Source: Bombilactobacillus bombi (GTDB lineage Bacteria; Bacillota; Bacilli; Lactobacillales; Lactobacillaceae). Taken from it: a DNA stretch of 64,000 bases. Where the stretch lies: assembly GCF_003522965.1 (NCBI RefSeq), contig NZ_CP031513.1:1178001-1242000 (forward strand), written 5' to 3'. A program made the position numbers and the translations under genes. Shown here one piece after another: positions 49,187-58,383 of this stretch. A model generated the notes under the pieces. That model searched no databases. It was given only the letters and a program-made list of their open reading frames with translations, and had not been told where the DNA came from. The first letter of the stretch is position 1. Each line of letters begins with the position of its first letter.

Positions 49187-51830
49187 TAATATAATCATAG
49201 ACATACATCACTTCATCTATAGATATTTCGACACTATAATAATTTTCAACGACGGTGAATGCCATTTTAAAAGATTTATAAAATTGTTCTTGTTTATAAT
49301 TCAAATTAAGTGATATTTCGTCATGAATATTAGATTGAGTTACCAATCTTTCAATAAGACAACAAATATGAACGTACAAACCAAAACAAATCTTATTATC
49401 TAAATGTAAATGCAATTCATTCTGCAAAATATATAATGCATCAGATACTTGAGATAATAACTTATTAGGATTTAAAATAGTTAATTGTTCCATTAAATTA
49501 GTCAAGCTAAAGTTTTTTAAAATTTGATTATTTATGCTTTTTATTTCTGTATCGGAAAAATGCTGGCTCAAATGTGCTGATAAATCCTGAACTTTAATTC
49601 CTAATATCAAGTCTTCAATAGAATAAAAACGTACCTTTTCTAAATTAGGATTCAAAGTCCCTACAATAAATAATACATGATAATCTTTTTCTAATTCTGA
49701 TAAATAATCTTCTTTAGCCAAGGAATAATAATCACAAGTAATAATATTAATATCAGAATTTGCAGGTAAACTCCTTTTTAAAATTTGTTTTAATTTATGA
49801 GATGTTCCCAATCCACTTGCACAAGAACAAATAATTAAATCTTGCTTTTGTTTAGGAGCTTTATAATATGTCTGTATTTTTTGATTATTTTTAATGTTAC
49901 TTAAAATATCATTCAATGGCACATTTAGGTTAATATATTGATTAGCAGCTTCTAATGCAATTCCTGTAGAAACATTATTTAAAATACCTACTTTTTGTTG
50001 GTCACTAATTCTTAATTGTGGAATAATTTTTTCCAATGATCCCATATCCACAAAAATCAATAATTCTTTAAAATTAATACGTCCAAGCAAATAATTGTTA
50101 ACACGCTTTACCACTTCATTATTATCAATTGTTAGAGGCATGTCTATTGCATCAAAAATATACTTTTTCATTAATAAATTTGTTGTAGTGGCTATTGAAC
50201 TTGCTACGTTGTCCCCATGAGCAATAATTAATGCTAGCTTGCGTTGTTGGAATTCTTTACCACTCATTAACTTAAATAATACCGTTAAAATAATCTTTGA
50301 AGAAAGAGATACATCAATATCACAAAATTGTAAAAATTGCTCACTTAAATTCAATGCCTGACCAGCAGTATCCTTTAACATTTGATTAAACTCAGCTAAT
50401 TGCTTGGTAGTAATATTAATATTGTCAGCCTGGTACAACCATGAATCTAAAAATAACTTAGTTAAAGTTATATAGAAATTATCAAATTCAGTTTGATAAT
50501 ATTCTTCATTTTCTTTAACAAATTGATTTAACTTAATTTCTAAATAAGATTCATTTGTTGTCAATTGTAAATTACTAAGAAAATGCCGCTTTAAATAATG
50601 ATCAAAGTCATTAAACAAATGATTGTTATCAGGATTAGATTGCCAATGATAATAAAAATAGTTAATTAGTTGATTAAATGACAATTGACCATAATTTTGG
50701 CTTAATTCACTAAGCTTTAAATATTTATTAATTGGATATCTAATATTCATTTTATGTGTCATTTTAGCCATCTCATTCGGTAAATCAGCCAATTTTATCT
50801 TTACAATTTTTGAAGATAATTGATGGGAATAAGCATTAGCGCAGGTCAGCTGAATAACATTTTTTAAATTTCCAACATTTTCTTTAAAGGTGTAGTTTAA
50901 TAAAAAATCTAGTAATGAATATGATAATACTATTTCTTTTTTTAAGCGATGTGACTCGTGTTTAAAAAATTCTGATATTAGTTCCCTTTTTTCGTAAATT
51001 GTTCTATTAGATAAATTAGGCAAAGAAATCTTTACTGGTATTCGTCGTAATAATGTAGGTAATATATATTGCTTTGGATCTTCTGATGTGGCAAAGATTA
51101 TCCAACAATGTGATTCACATACTTTTTCATTATCTCCCAATCTATGAAATTTATTTGTATCCATAAATTGAAACAATTTTTCTTGACATTCTTTATTTAG
51201 AGAATGAATTTCATCTAAAAAAAGCACTCCATTATCAGCCAGTTCAATAATTCCCTTTTTGTCAGTAATAGCACCTGTATATGCACCTCTCACAACACCA
51301 AATAAGTTAGCCAAAAATAATTCTGGATTATTAGAATATTCACTACAATTAATAGAAATAAATTTAGATTGTTTGTTGATATTATGATGGAGCATTAAAT
51401 GCTGATAAATCATGTTGGCTAAATAACTCTTACCAGTTCCAGTAGAACCCATTAACAAAATAGGAAGCCCATTAGGAGGGTATTGAATTGCAGCTTTAAT
51501 TTCTGTAATGATTCTTTTTAAACTTCCTGTATTCCCAATGACTCTATCCAATCCTACTTCTTGAACAGATTGATACCACTTACGCGCATCAACCAAATTT
51601 GAAAAAACTACTGGAACGTCGCTATGCTTTGGTAATTTAAAAAATAAAACTGGTCTAGAATTAATTTTTCCAAATGAACCATCACGTACAAATTCATTCA
51701 AATACTGCGATACGATATTACGACTAACTTGTAATTTTTGTGATAAATAATTAGCAGAGTTATACTTCCAATCTTTATCATTTTTACTATTTTCTTTAAC
51801 ATAATTTTTGATTTGTATTTTTAGATTCAT
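49176..51830 (-). CDS. levR: LevR-type sigma-54 activator with PTS regulation domains
   Basis: An 884-residue regulator. N-terminal helix-turn-helix (about 23-50), AAA+ domain with Walker A MGSTGTGKS at about 128-135, the sigma-54 contact loop GAYTGA at 182-187 (GAFTGA variant) and Walker B VLFLDE; then a PRD, an EIIA-Man-like domain (LALIIAHGDNVA), an EIIB-Gat-like domain (ICSCASGLGTS) and a last PRD (YVHICCLIERL). This is the LevR plan: activated by HPr and inhibited by the PTS EIIB when sugar is absent. It lies directly before the mannose-type PTS/GH172 operon with a sigma-54 promoter, which it surely controls. The symbol is by domain plan, not by shown orthology. Confidence 0.92.
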   Translation of the reverse strand: MNLKIQIKNYVKENSKNDKDWKYNSANYLSQKLQVSRNIVSQYLNEFVRDGSFGKINSRPVLFFKLPKHSDVPVVFSNLVDARKWYQSVQEVGLDRVIGNTGSLKRIITEIKAAIQYPPNGLPILLMGSTGTGKSYLANMIYQHLMLHHNINKQSKFISINCSEYSNNPELFLANLFGVVRGAYTGAITDKKGIIELADNGVLFLDEIHSLNKECQEKLFQFMDTNKFHRLGDNEKVCESHCWIIFATSEDPKQYILPTLLRRIPVKISLPNLSNRTIYEKRELISEFFKHESHRLKKEIVLSYSLLDFLLNYTFKENVGNLKNVIQLTCANAYSHQLSSKIVKIKLADLPNEMAKMTHKMNIRYPINKYLKLSELSQNYGQLSFNQLINYFYYHWQSNPDNNHLFNDFDHYLKRHFLSNLQLTTNESYLEIKLNQFVKENEEYYQTEFDNFYITLTKLFLDSWLYQADNINITTKQLAEFNQMLKDTAGQALNLSEQFLQFCDIDVSLSSKIILTVLFKLMSGKEFQQRKLALIIAHGDNVASSIATTTNLLMKKYIFDAIDMPLTIDNNEVVKRVNNYLLGRINFKELLIFVDMGSLEKIIPQLRISDQQKVGILNNVSTGIALEAANQYINLNVPLNDILSNIKNNQKIQTYYKAPKQKQDLIICSCASGLGTSHKLKQILKRSLPANSDINIITCDYYSLAKEDYLSELEKDYHVLFIVGTLNPNLEKVRFYSIEDLILGIKVQDLSAHLSQHFSDTEIKSINNQILKNFSLTNLMEQLTILNPNKLLSQVSDALYILQNELHLHLDNKICFGLYVHICCLIERLVTQSNIHDEISLNLNYKQEQFYKSFKMAFTVVENYYSVEISIDEVMYVYDYIKKA

Positions 51831-51889
51831 ACTATCGCCTTAGACACTAATTTGATTATATCGACAGTATATCATATTTTAGTTATACT

Positions 51890-53226
51890 TATTTAAATTT
51901 GATTTTAATATATGTTAACAAATCTAAGAATAGCTAAAACCAGCTAAATTAAATAAGTTCTATGCCAAAAAGTTCTGATATGACAGTACCAAATTAATTC
52001 TTAAAAGAATAACTATTCTTATGTACACCTGCTGTAAACAAGATTAAAAAATTTCCATGACAGTTTAACATTAATGTAGCTTGAGTGGATTTTTATTAAT
52101 CAGTTATAATACTTGATTAAAATTGGCTGTATTTGCAAGAACCTAACACTACTTTTAATTAATATATTCATTAATACCGCGTTCACAAAGTAAAAAAAAT
52201 TATAAAAGTTGTTCTAAAGTTTAATATTGAGAAATTTCTTGCAGTAATTAACGATAATGCTTATGACTTATTCCTTTAAAGAACTGCATAAATTACTGAA
52301 AAATTTGGCTTGAAAATTGATTGCAGTAACTACCATATCAAGGAATTTCTTTAAATTTTTTAGATGAATTATACACTTGTATATAAAAACAGTGTTGATA
52401 ATTTATATCAACACTGAAAATTATAAAACTACATAACTAACATATTTAATTTTCAAAGACCATGGTTGTAACAAAAAATTTAGAAGGTCAAGAATCTTGT
52501 TTATTACATAGCACTGTGAAAATTAAAACAAACTAATAGTTATGCTCTAACTTAATATTTAGTCTAGTTTAATTTGGTCTTGATAAAATTACTTAAAGTC
52601 ATTAAGCACAGTGTCCATCAAGTACATGTTATGTTTTAGACTACGACTAAATTGTTGCTACGTAGAAGAAGATAAATAATCGCTTATTGTTGAACTAACG
52701 TGCGCTACTTGAAGTATTACATTTGTTAATTAATTATCTTGATTAAATTAGAAATCGTTTAAGTAGGTTGTAACAAGCGCTATACATTTTTCAACAAGAT
52801 ATCAATTCACTTATGGTAATGCCACTTTGATAAAACTGAATTAAGTTATTTCTAATTGCTCTATTTGGTGTTAATAAGATGGTAATGTGTGATTTAAAGT
52901 GACTATTATGATTTCGTGGAATAGTTAAATTCAAAACATCATATTGGGTCTTAAAAGTAAGTTTATAACTGCCATTACATTAATTTACAAAATTAAAACC
53001 ATGCAATTTTTAGATCCGCAGCTTAAAAAGCAGCTAATTCATTCTGGATTAATAGCTTGTTCCAAATATTGATGAAAGATTTCTGCTACCATAATATCTC
53101 TGTTAAACTAGTTTATAGAGGAAACTTCCTATAATAAATATAGAATTGAATACTTTTATCATAAAGAAGAACTTTTCCTTTTATAATCTCTAAAGAAGTT
53201 GTATTTACGTATAATTATTTAGACAC
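51890..53226. other. Gene-free degenerate region with remnants of a transposase
   Basis: No intact gene. Besides the IS256-like remnant at 52757-53070 there is a hairpin at 52390-52416 (CAGTGTTGATA and TATCAACACTG arms, T run on the minus strand) that resembles the hairpin after the second levR-type gene. The rest is A/T-rich sequence without recognisable features. Confidence 0.6.
52757..53070 (-). pseudogene. Decayed IS256-family transposase fragment
   Basis: The minus strand reads FKTQYDVLNLTIPRNHNSHF, then IQFYQSGITISEL, in one frame, followed by a stop. This is the N-terminal pattern of IS256/mutator transposases (a conserved basic strand region, then the helix-turn-helix-like LIQFYQSG-ISE part). 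A more decayed EQAIN and NELAAFL part lies upstream near 53030-53070. No terminal inverted repeats were found. A related fragment lies at 63085-63430 on the opposite strand. Confidence 0.65.
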
Positions 53227-53900
53227 TCAATTATCATAATAAGGTTCATCATTAGTTAAATTTATATTATAGTTAGTAACATTAATTTTTTTCTTTTTTC
53301 TTTTTATCTTAGTAAGACTTAAATTATCAGCCCGATTAGTATACAAACTATTTCCATATTTACTAGCTATAGACTCAATTGTTCCACCATGACTTACTAA
53401 TAATATCTTATCTCCATTATTAACTAGATTATCTAGTTTATTAAATCCATTATCAATCCTTTGCCAAAATTCTTTCGAATTTTCTGCATTATGAAATGGA
53501 TCTGATTTCTTAGTAAAATCTTTTATCTTATCTAAACCAACTTTTTTTGAGGCTTCTTCATATGATCTAATTCCATAAGGAAATAATATCATATACCAAG
53601 CTTCACCAGAAAACATTCCCTCAAAATATCCATAAAATACTTCTCTAAATTCTGGTAATATTTGTAAATTTAAATTTTATTATTTATATTAGATTGTATT
53701 ATTAATTTGCATGTAGATATAGCTCGTCTACTATCAGAAGAAAACACTTTATTAAAAGTTACATTTTTTAATTTTTGAGATGCCTGCTTAGCAGATATTA
53801 TACCTTGAGTAGTTAAGGGGGTGTCAGACCATCCTTGTATTTTTTTATAATTATTAAACCAAGTACGTCCATGTCTAATCATATAAATTGTATATTCCAT
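53227..53900 (-). pseudogene. Histidine-phosphatase (phosphoglycerate-mutase-like) gene with a frameshift
   Basis: Two open parts form one protein: the first (53670-53900) begins MEYTIYMIRHGRTWFN and has QGWSDTPLTTQG; the second (stop at 53227) restarts as LQILPEFREVFYGYFEG and has the second catalytic histidine in LLVSHGGT. The frame changes at a run of four A residues on the minus strand (53675-53678); five would restore a continuous frame. So one base was lost, either truly or by sequencing error, or the run is variable. It is the last gene of the GH32 PTS operon. The related secreted phosphatase at 29262 sits in the second bgl operon. Confidence 0.75.
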
Positions 53901-53950
53901 AAAATTCTCCCCTAAATATATTTAGATATTTAATATAAATTTTATATATA

Positions 53951-54328
53951 TCATAATTTTTGACAAATTTCGATAATCTCTTTATTTGGCCCATAAAAAT
54001 TAAAATACCTTATTCCATTATCCCAAAATGGTAATGATTTTATATTTTTATCAATTAGTTGAAGACCGAGTGATTTAATCCATTCAAACACTGATTCAAT
54101 ATCGCTTGTATCTAATGCAATATGGTTAATTGCTCCAGCATGATTATTAGTTTCCAAAGATTCCCAAATTTCTAAAATCAAACCATTTAATTCCAAAAAA
54201 GCAACGCAACTCCCATTATTATCTTCTTCATCTATTATTTGAAATCCTAAAGTTTGATAAAAAATCTTTGTTTCATTCAGAATATTAGTTGGAATACCAA
54301 TATGTTGTAAACCATTTAATTTATTCAT
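53951..54328 (-). CDS. VOC (glyoxalase/dioxygenase) superfamily protein
   Basis: A 125-residue protein of one VOC module pair: LQHIGIPTNILNETKIFYQTLGF at the start, LILEIWE, INHIALDTSDIE in the second half, and FYGPNKEIIEICQ at the end. The metal-ligand positions (H in QHIG, E in LEIWE, H in NHIA, E in EIIEI) are present. It follows the GH32 gene by 10 bases. Possible roles are isomerisation or lyase reactions on a sugar derivative or methylglyoxal; nothing more can be said. Confidence 0.8.
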   Translation of the reverse strand: MNKLNGLQHIGIPTNILNETKIFYQTLGFQIIDEEDNNGSCVAFLELNGLILEIWESLETNNHAGAINHIALDTSDIESVFEWIKSLGLQLIDKNIKSLPFWDNGIRYFNFYGPNKEIIEICQKL

Positions 54329-54338
54329 AACTTATCTC

Positions 54339-55742
54339 CTAAAAACCAGACATATAATCTGTATGATATTGTAAGTTTGTAAATTTAACAGCACCTTCTG
54401 TAACGGCTACACTTAAGGAATTACCTGGTTTACTATACATACGAGTACTTAAAGCTACTCCATCAATATATAAAATAGCAATATTATCATCAACAATTAA
54501 TTTTAAATGGTACTTTTTATTGGATACTAATTTTAATGGCCTTTGTAAGCCTTTATCAAATAACTGAGGCCATGGATAATTAGGACTTTTATCAAATTTT
54601 AGTTGATTTTTAAATAAAGAAATAGTGTATTCATAGCAATCTTCTGTATCTTCATTTTCAAATAGTCTTATTGAAACTTCTTTTGTATTACTATCAATTA
54701 CTACATCTGTTTCTAGCAAAAAATAATTCGGAATATTCGATAAAATTATCTTCTCTTTTTTTGCACTTTTGTTAGTTATGTTCACATCACTAATAAATTT
54801 TTTAGATTTAAAATTATTAGTAATCGTTTTTGGTAAATCAACACCTAAAGTTAAATCAGAACGTTGAATAATTTGGTGAGGTACCAATGCACCACCCCAG
54901 TCATAATTACCGAGATCACTATTATTTTCCTTAGTTGCAACCCATCCTGTCAGATAACAACCAGTATTATAGTTTCCGACTGTACGAGCAGCATAATATG
55001 CCTTACCATCAAAGGCCTCATCTAAAGGAGAATACCACTCGCCAAATAAATCATTACTCATCCGATATTTTGTAATCTTATCTTTAGAATATTCTGAAAA
55101 AATCAAATACCATGTCTTTCCTATTTTAATAATTTGTGGCATTTCTACCATATTAAATTCTTTTGGATTCCAAAAGTCACCTTTAAAGTTCCATTTTTTT
55201 AAATCTGATGATTCAAAATAAACCAATCTTCCTGTAGGTTTTTTCTTGTTTGATGGCAAACGAGCTCCCAAAATCAAAATATATTTTTTATTTTTTTCAT
55301 CAAAAACTACTGTTGGATCACGCCAATCGTTATTGTCATATCCTTTTTGAGGAATTAATTCTGTAGCATTCCCCTGCTTTTCCCAATGAATCAAGTCATG
55401 ACTTGTTGCTTGCATTAAAATTTCAGAAGTTTTCTTAGCTAATTTTGCTGGCCTATTATGACCTGTATACAAGGCAATTGCTTTATCGCCCGCATCAATG
55501 ACACTACCAGCATAAATAAATTGATCCGCATCACTATCATTACCATGATTAATTACTTCACCATAATCATGAAAATCAACAAAATCTTTGGTTGTTACTA
55601 AGGACCACCCAAAAGGATCTGTTAATGGGCGGGGTTGGCGTGTATCTCTTTGGTGAAATAAGTAATAAGTTCCTTGATAATAAAACGGCATGCAATCTCC
55701 AAACCAATATCCTTTTGGTTGATAATAAACTTTTTGCATCAT
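54339..55742 (-). CDS. GH32 family glycosidase (beta-fructosidase type)
   Basis: A 467-residue cytosolic enzyme of the GH32/GH68 clan. Nucleophile D16 in KGYWFGDCMPFYY, transition-state stabiliser in WRDP (R141-D142-P143) and probable acid/base E200 in MVEMPQII; a C-terminal beta-sandwich follows (LIVDDNIAILYIDG, AVTEGAVKFT). The nucleophile region differs from the usual WMNDPNG, so it is a divergent subfamily. No signal peptide. It overlaps the EIIA stop (ATGATG with GAGGAAGATGA before). Being in a sigma-54-controlled mannose-class PTS operon, like the levanase gene of the B. subtilis lev operon, it probably hydrolyses a phosphorylated fructo-oligosaccharide. Confidence 0.85.
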   Translation of the reverse strand: MMQKVYYQPKGYWFGDCMPFYYQGTYYLFHQRDTRQPRPLTDPFGWSLVTTKDFVDFHDYGEVINHGNDSDADQFIYAGSVIDAGDKAIALYTGHNRPAKLAKKTSEILMQATSHDLIHWEKQGNATELIPQKGYDNNDWRDPTVVFDEKNKKYILILGARLPSNKKKPTGRLVYFESSDLKKWNFKGDFWNPKEFNMVEMPQIIKIGKTWYLIFSEYSKDKITKYRMSNDLFGEWYSPLDEAFDGKAYYAARTVGNYNTGCYLTGWVATKENNSDLGNYDWGGALVPHQIIQRSDLTLGVDLPKTITNNFKSKKFISDVNITNKSAKKEKIILSNIPNYFLLETDVVIDSNTKEVSIRLFENEDTEDCYEYTISLFKNQLKFDKSPNYPWPQLFDKGLQRPLKLVSNKKYHLKLIVDDNIAILYIDGVALSTRMYSKPGNSLSVAVTEGAVKFTNLQYHTDYMSGF

Positions 55743-56155
55743 TCATCTTCCTCACTAATACTTTGCAAATTCAAATCACTAAAATATTTAATGGAATTCA
55801 TATTTTTAATATGTTTAATAACATCTTCTAAAGGTAGATTTTGTTCTCGTAAATTTAACACTTCAATTAAAATAGGAAGATTTATTCCTCCCATTAACTC
55901 AAAATATCCAGTCCATTTAAAGCTTTTTTTGGCAAATTCATTGAATGGAGTTCCACCAAACAAGTCAGTGAGTACTAGAGTATCTTTATTCAAAATTGGT
56001 TTTATTAATTGATCGATTTTATGAGAAAATGCATTAATTCCTTCATTGTCTAATGTTATCGTATATATATCACTGCATGATTTCATAAAAATATTAGCAG
56101 TTTGAGATAATTCATTAGCTAAATTACCATGAGTTGCTATAATTAATTCAAACAT
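55739..56155 (-). CDS. PTS EIIA, mannose/fructose/sorbose family
   Basis: A 138-residue EIIA with phospho-histidine H9 in LIIATHGNLANEL and the family's LVLTDLFGGTPFNEF segment. It lies between EIIB and the GH32 gene; the last codons (SEEDE) double as the ribosome site of the GH32 gene. Operon order here is EIIC-EIID-EIIB-EIIA-GH32-VOC-phosphatase, different from the first sigma-54 operon. Confidence 0.92.
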   Translation of the reverse strand: MFELIIATHGNLANELSQTANIFMKSCSDIYTITLDNEGINAFSHKIDQLIKPILNKDTLVLTDLFGGTPFNEFAKKSFKWTGYFELMGGINLPILIEVLNLREQNLPLEDVIKHIKNMNSIKYFSDLNLQSISEEDE

Positions 56156-56177
56156 AATTACCTCTATATTTATATTT

Positions 56178-56666
56178 TTAAAGAAAATCTTTCATATATT
56201 CTAAAGAATCTTTTGGCGTTTGTATTACTGTTACTTCAACACCAGCATCAATTAGGTCTTGAAAAGCTTGTCGTTCTTGTTCATTTATATTAATCGTTGG
56301 CCGAATTCTTTTTGTACCAGAGCGTCTAGATAAATTACCTACATTTACTGTTTTAATAGGCAAACCATTATCTAATAAATATTTAATATCAATCGGAGAA
56401 ACTGCAACAACTAAAACTCTTTGTCCTTCGTATTTTCCATTTAAGATATTATTTAGAGCCTTCTCTTTAGTAATAATTGATGTGTGAACATTGGGTGGAG
56501 CTGCTAAACGAACTATGCTTTTTCTAGTTATATCATTTGCAACTTCATCATTTATTACCATAATTCTTGAAGCATTTAATTGATTAGTCCATTGAGTAGC
56601 TACTTGACCATGAATCATTCGATCATCAATTCTAATATGAATTATACCTTTCATTTCTTTAATCAT
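56178..56666 (-). CDS. PTS EIIB, mannose/fructose/sorbose family
   Basis: A 162-residue EIIB with phospho-histidine H19 in RIDDRMIHGQVATQW, followed by the normal VNVGNLSRRSGTKRI loop. AGGTGA precedes the ATG at 56666. It donates phosphate to the sugar imported by EIIC/EIID of the same operon and, by analogy with LevE, should negatively phosphorylate the second LevR-type regulator. Confidence 0.92.
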   Translation of the reverse strand: MIKEMKGIIHIRIDDRMIHGQVATQWTNQLNASRIMVINDEVANDITRKSIVRLAAPPNVHTSIITKEKALNNILNGKYEGQRVLVVAVSPIDIKYLLDNGLPIKTVNVGNLSRRSGTKRIRPTININEQERQAFQDLIDAGVEVTVIQTPKDSLEYMKDFL

Positions 56667-56674
56667 AATTTCAC

Positions 56675-57475
56675 CTACTTTAATATGTGTAAACCAGTCA
56701 AAACAACAGAAACAATTAAAACTATTAAAATAACATAAACAGGCTTTACTTTTTTACTCAATAAATAATATACAATAGCAACTACAGCTGCTGGCAAAAG
56801 ACCTGGCATAATTTGATCTAAAATTTGATTACCGGTCATCGATAATTTACCTTGTTTAAATGTAAATGCCCAGTTTACTTTAACTACAGTTGCTATTAAA
56901 GCCCCAACAACCATTAAACCTAAAATAGAAACAGCATTTGTAACTGATTTTAAAGTTGTTTCTATTTTAGTAAGAAGATTGGTTCCAGAAATTAGACCAC
57001 CTTTAAATAAAGGATATGCTGTTAATCGCAAAGCTATAGAGACTGCTAACCAAATAAAAATACCAACAGAACTTCCTTGTAAGGCCATGTTAGCAGCAAT
57101 AGCTCCACAAATAGTCCAAGGTATAACTACAAACAAGCTATCTCCAATTCCTGCTAAAGGGCCCATAAGGCCAGTTTTAAGTGCACTAACAGCCTCTAAA
57201 GATTCTTCTTTTTGTTTTGATTCAATTCCAACGTTCATTCCTAAAATATAAGGAGCTGTATATGGAGTAGTATTAAAAAATTGTAAATGAGCAAGAACAG
57301 ATTTTTTCATTCCTTCTGGATTATCTTTATAAGTTTCTTTAATAAAAGGTAACATAGAATATGCATATCCTAGTCCTTCCATTTTTTCATAATTTAAGGA
57401 CGTAGCCCCATTAAAAATCCATCTAGTTACTATACGCTTATATAATTTACTAAGTTTTTCTTTACTCATCTTCAT
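56675..57475 (-). CDS. PTS EIID, mannose/fructose/sorbose family
   Basis: About 266 residues; family segments GYAYSMLPFIKE, YILGMNVGIESKQKEE and GPLAGIGDSLFVVIPWTI. The frame opens at 57493 but the ATG at 57475 follows AGGAGG closely, and another ATG two codons on is possible. The EIIC gene runs 14 bases past this start, so the two overlap and are coupled. Confidence 0.9.
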   Translation of the reverse strand: MKMSKEKLSKLYKRIVTRWIFNGATSLNYEKMEGLGYAYSMLPFIKETYKDNPEGMKKSVLAHLQFFNTTPYTAPYILGMNVGIESKQKEESLEAVSALKTGLMGPLAGIGDSLFVVIPWTICGAIAANMALQGSSVGIFIWLAVSIALRLTAYPLFKGGLISGTNLLTKIETTLKSVTNAVSILGLMVVGALIATVVKVNWAFTFKQGKLSMTGNQILDQIMPGLLPAAVVAIVYYLLSKKVKPVYVILIVLIVSVVLTGLHILK

Positions 57476-58238
57476 CTGCACCTCCTGCTTCAATGTTCAA
57501 ATTTGATGATTTATTACTATTCTTATAAGTAATTAACGCAATTGCAGCACCTAATAAAGAAATTCCTAAAATTGGCACCTTAAGATATACTGCCAAAACA
57601 AAACCTACTAAAAGATATGCAAAATAATCTTTGGTTGGCAAATATTTTAATAACATTCCTATACCAACTGCAGGAAGTATACCACCAGCTACCTTTAAAC
57701 CATTAGTAATCCATAATGGAATATACTTGATGATACTACCTACTATTTTAGGACCTACAAGTACAGTAAATAGTACAGGTAATCCTGATACAAAACTTGT
57801 ATTAATAGTAGCCAAATATTGCATCAATTCTAATTTACGATACTGTTCTTTTTCGGCATATTTTTCGGCTTTTTGTTGAAAATAAATATTAGTCGACCAT
57901 TTTAGAACATCTAATTGAACAATTAGCATTGCTACTGGAATAGCAAGAGTAATACCGATAGATGCATCCTGTTTAGTTGAGACTGATAAATAAGTTCCTA
58001 TTAAAGCTGCAGTTTGATAATCTGGTACAGATGCACCTCCAAAACTAGTAATTCCTAATGTCATCAATTGTAAAGTTCCACCAATATATAATCCTGTTGT
58101 TACATCCCCCATAATCAGACCAGTTAAAAATCCAGCTACCACTGGCTGTGCAGTACCAAATTTTGGACCTTCTTTATCATAGTTAATAAAAAAGCCATAA
58201 AATACAACCAATAAAGTTTGCCACAGTTGAACATGCAT
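57462..58238 (-). CDS. PTS EIIC, mannose/fructose/sorbose family
   Basis: A 258-residue membrane subunit with about 8 hydrophobic segments. Family segments VVAGFLTGLIMGD and SFGGASVPDYQTAA. AAGGAGG precedes the ATG. First gene of the second sigma-54 PTS operon, 38 bases downstream of its -24/-12 promoter. Confidence 0.9.
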   Translation of the reverse strand: MHVQLWQTLLVVFYGFFINYDKEGPKFGTAQPVVAGFLTGLIMGDVTTGLYIGGTLQLMTLGITSFGGASVPDYQTAALIGTYLSVSTKQDASIGITLAIPVAMLIVQLDVLKWSTNIYFQQKAEKYAEKEQYRKLELMQYLATINTSFVSGLPVLFTVLVGPKIVGSIIKYIPLWITNGLKVAGGILPAVGIGMLLKYLPTKDYFAYLLVGFVLAVYLKVPILGISLLGAAIALITYKNSNKSSNLNIEAGGADEDE

Positions 58239-58276
58239 ATTTAATTCCTCCTTTTTATCATTCCAATTACTTAATA

Positions 58277-58292
58277 AGCAAAAATTGTGCCA
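58277..58292 (-). promoter_or_regulatory. Sigma-54 (-24/-12) promoter of the second PTS operon
   Basis: Minus strand reads TGGCACAATTTTTGCT, a full match to TGGCAY-N5-TTGCW, between the second activator gene and EIIC. Confidence 0.92.
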
Positions 58293-58334
58293 ATATTTTG
58301 TTGAATAACACTAATTAATTAGCAATAATATAAA

Positions 58335-58383
58335 GGCTAGTGTTGAAATTTTATCAACACTAGCCCCTGATGCATCAACACTA
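58335..58383 (-). promoter_or_regulatory. Hairpin and repeated TAGTGTTGAT motifs after the second levR-type gene
   Basis: GGCTAGTGTTGA (58335-58346) and TCAACACTAGCC (58354-58365) form a hairpin, with another ATCAACACTA at 58374-58383 running into the activator's stop codon. It can act as a terminator (only a weak T run on the minus strand). The block lies 43-90 bases upstream of the -24 element, and the 12-mer ATCAACACTAGC recurs at 60884-60895 before the activator gene, so an activator-binding site is an alternative. Confidence 0.55.

Noticed and set aside
52390-52416. Hairpin taken as a sign of a small RNA gene in the 51.9-53.2 kb gap
   Set aside because: It resembles the terminator-like hairpin after the second levR gene; no promoter or conserved body was seen.
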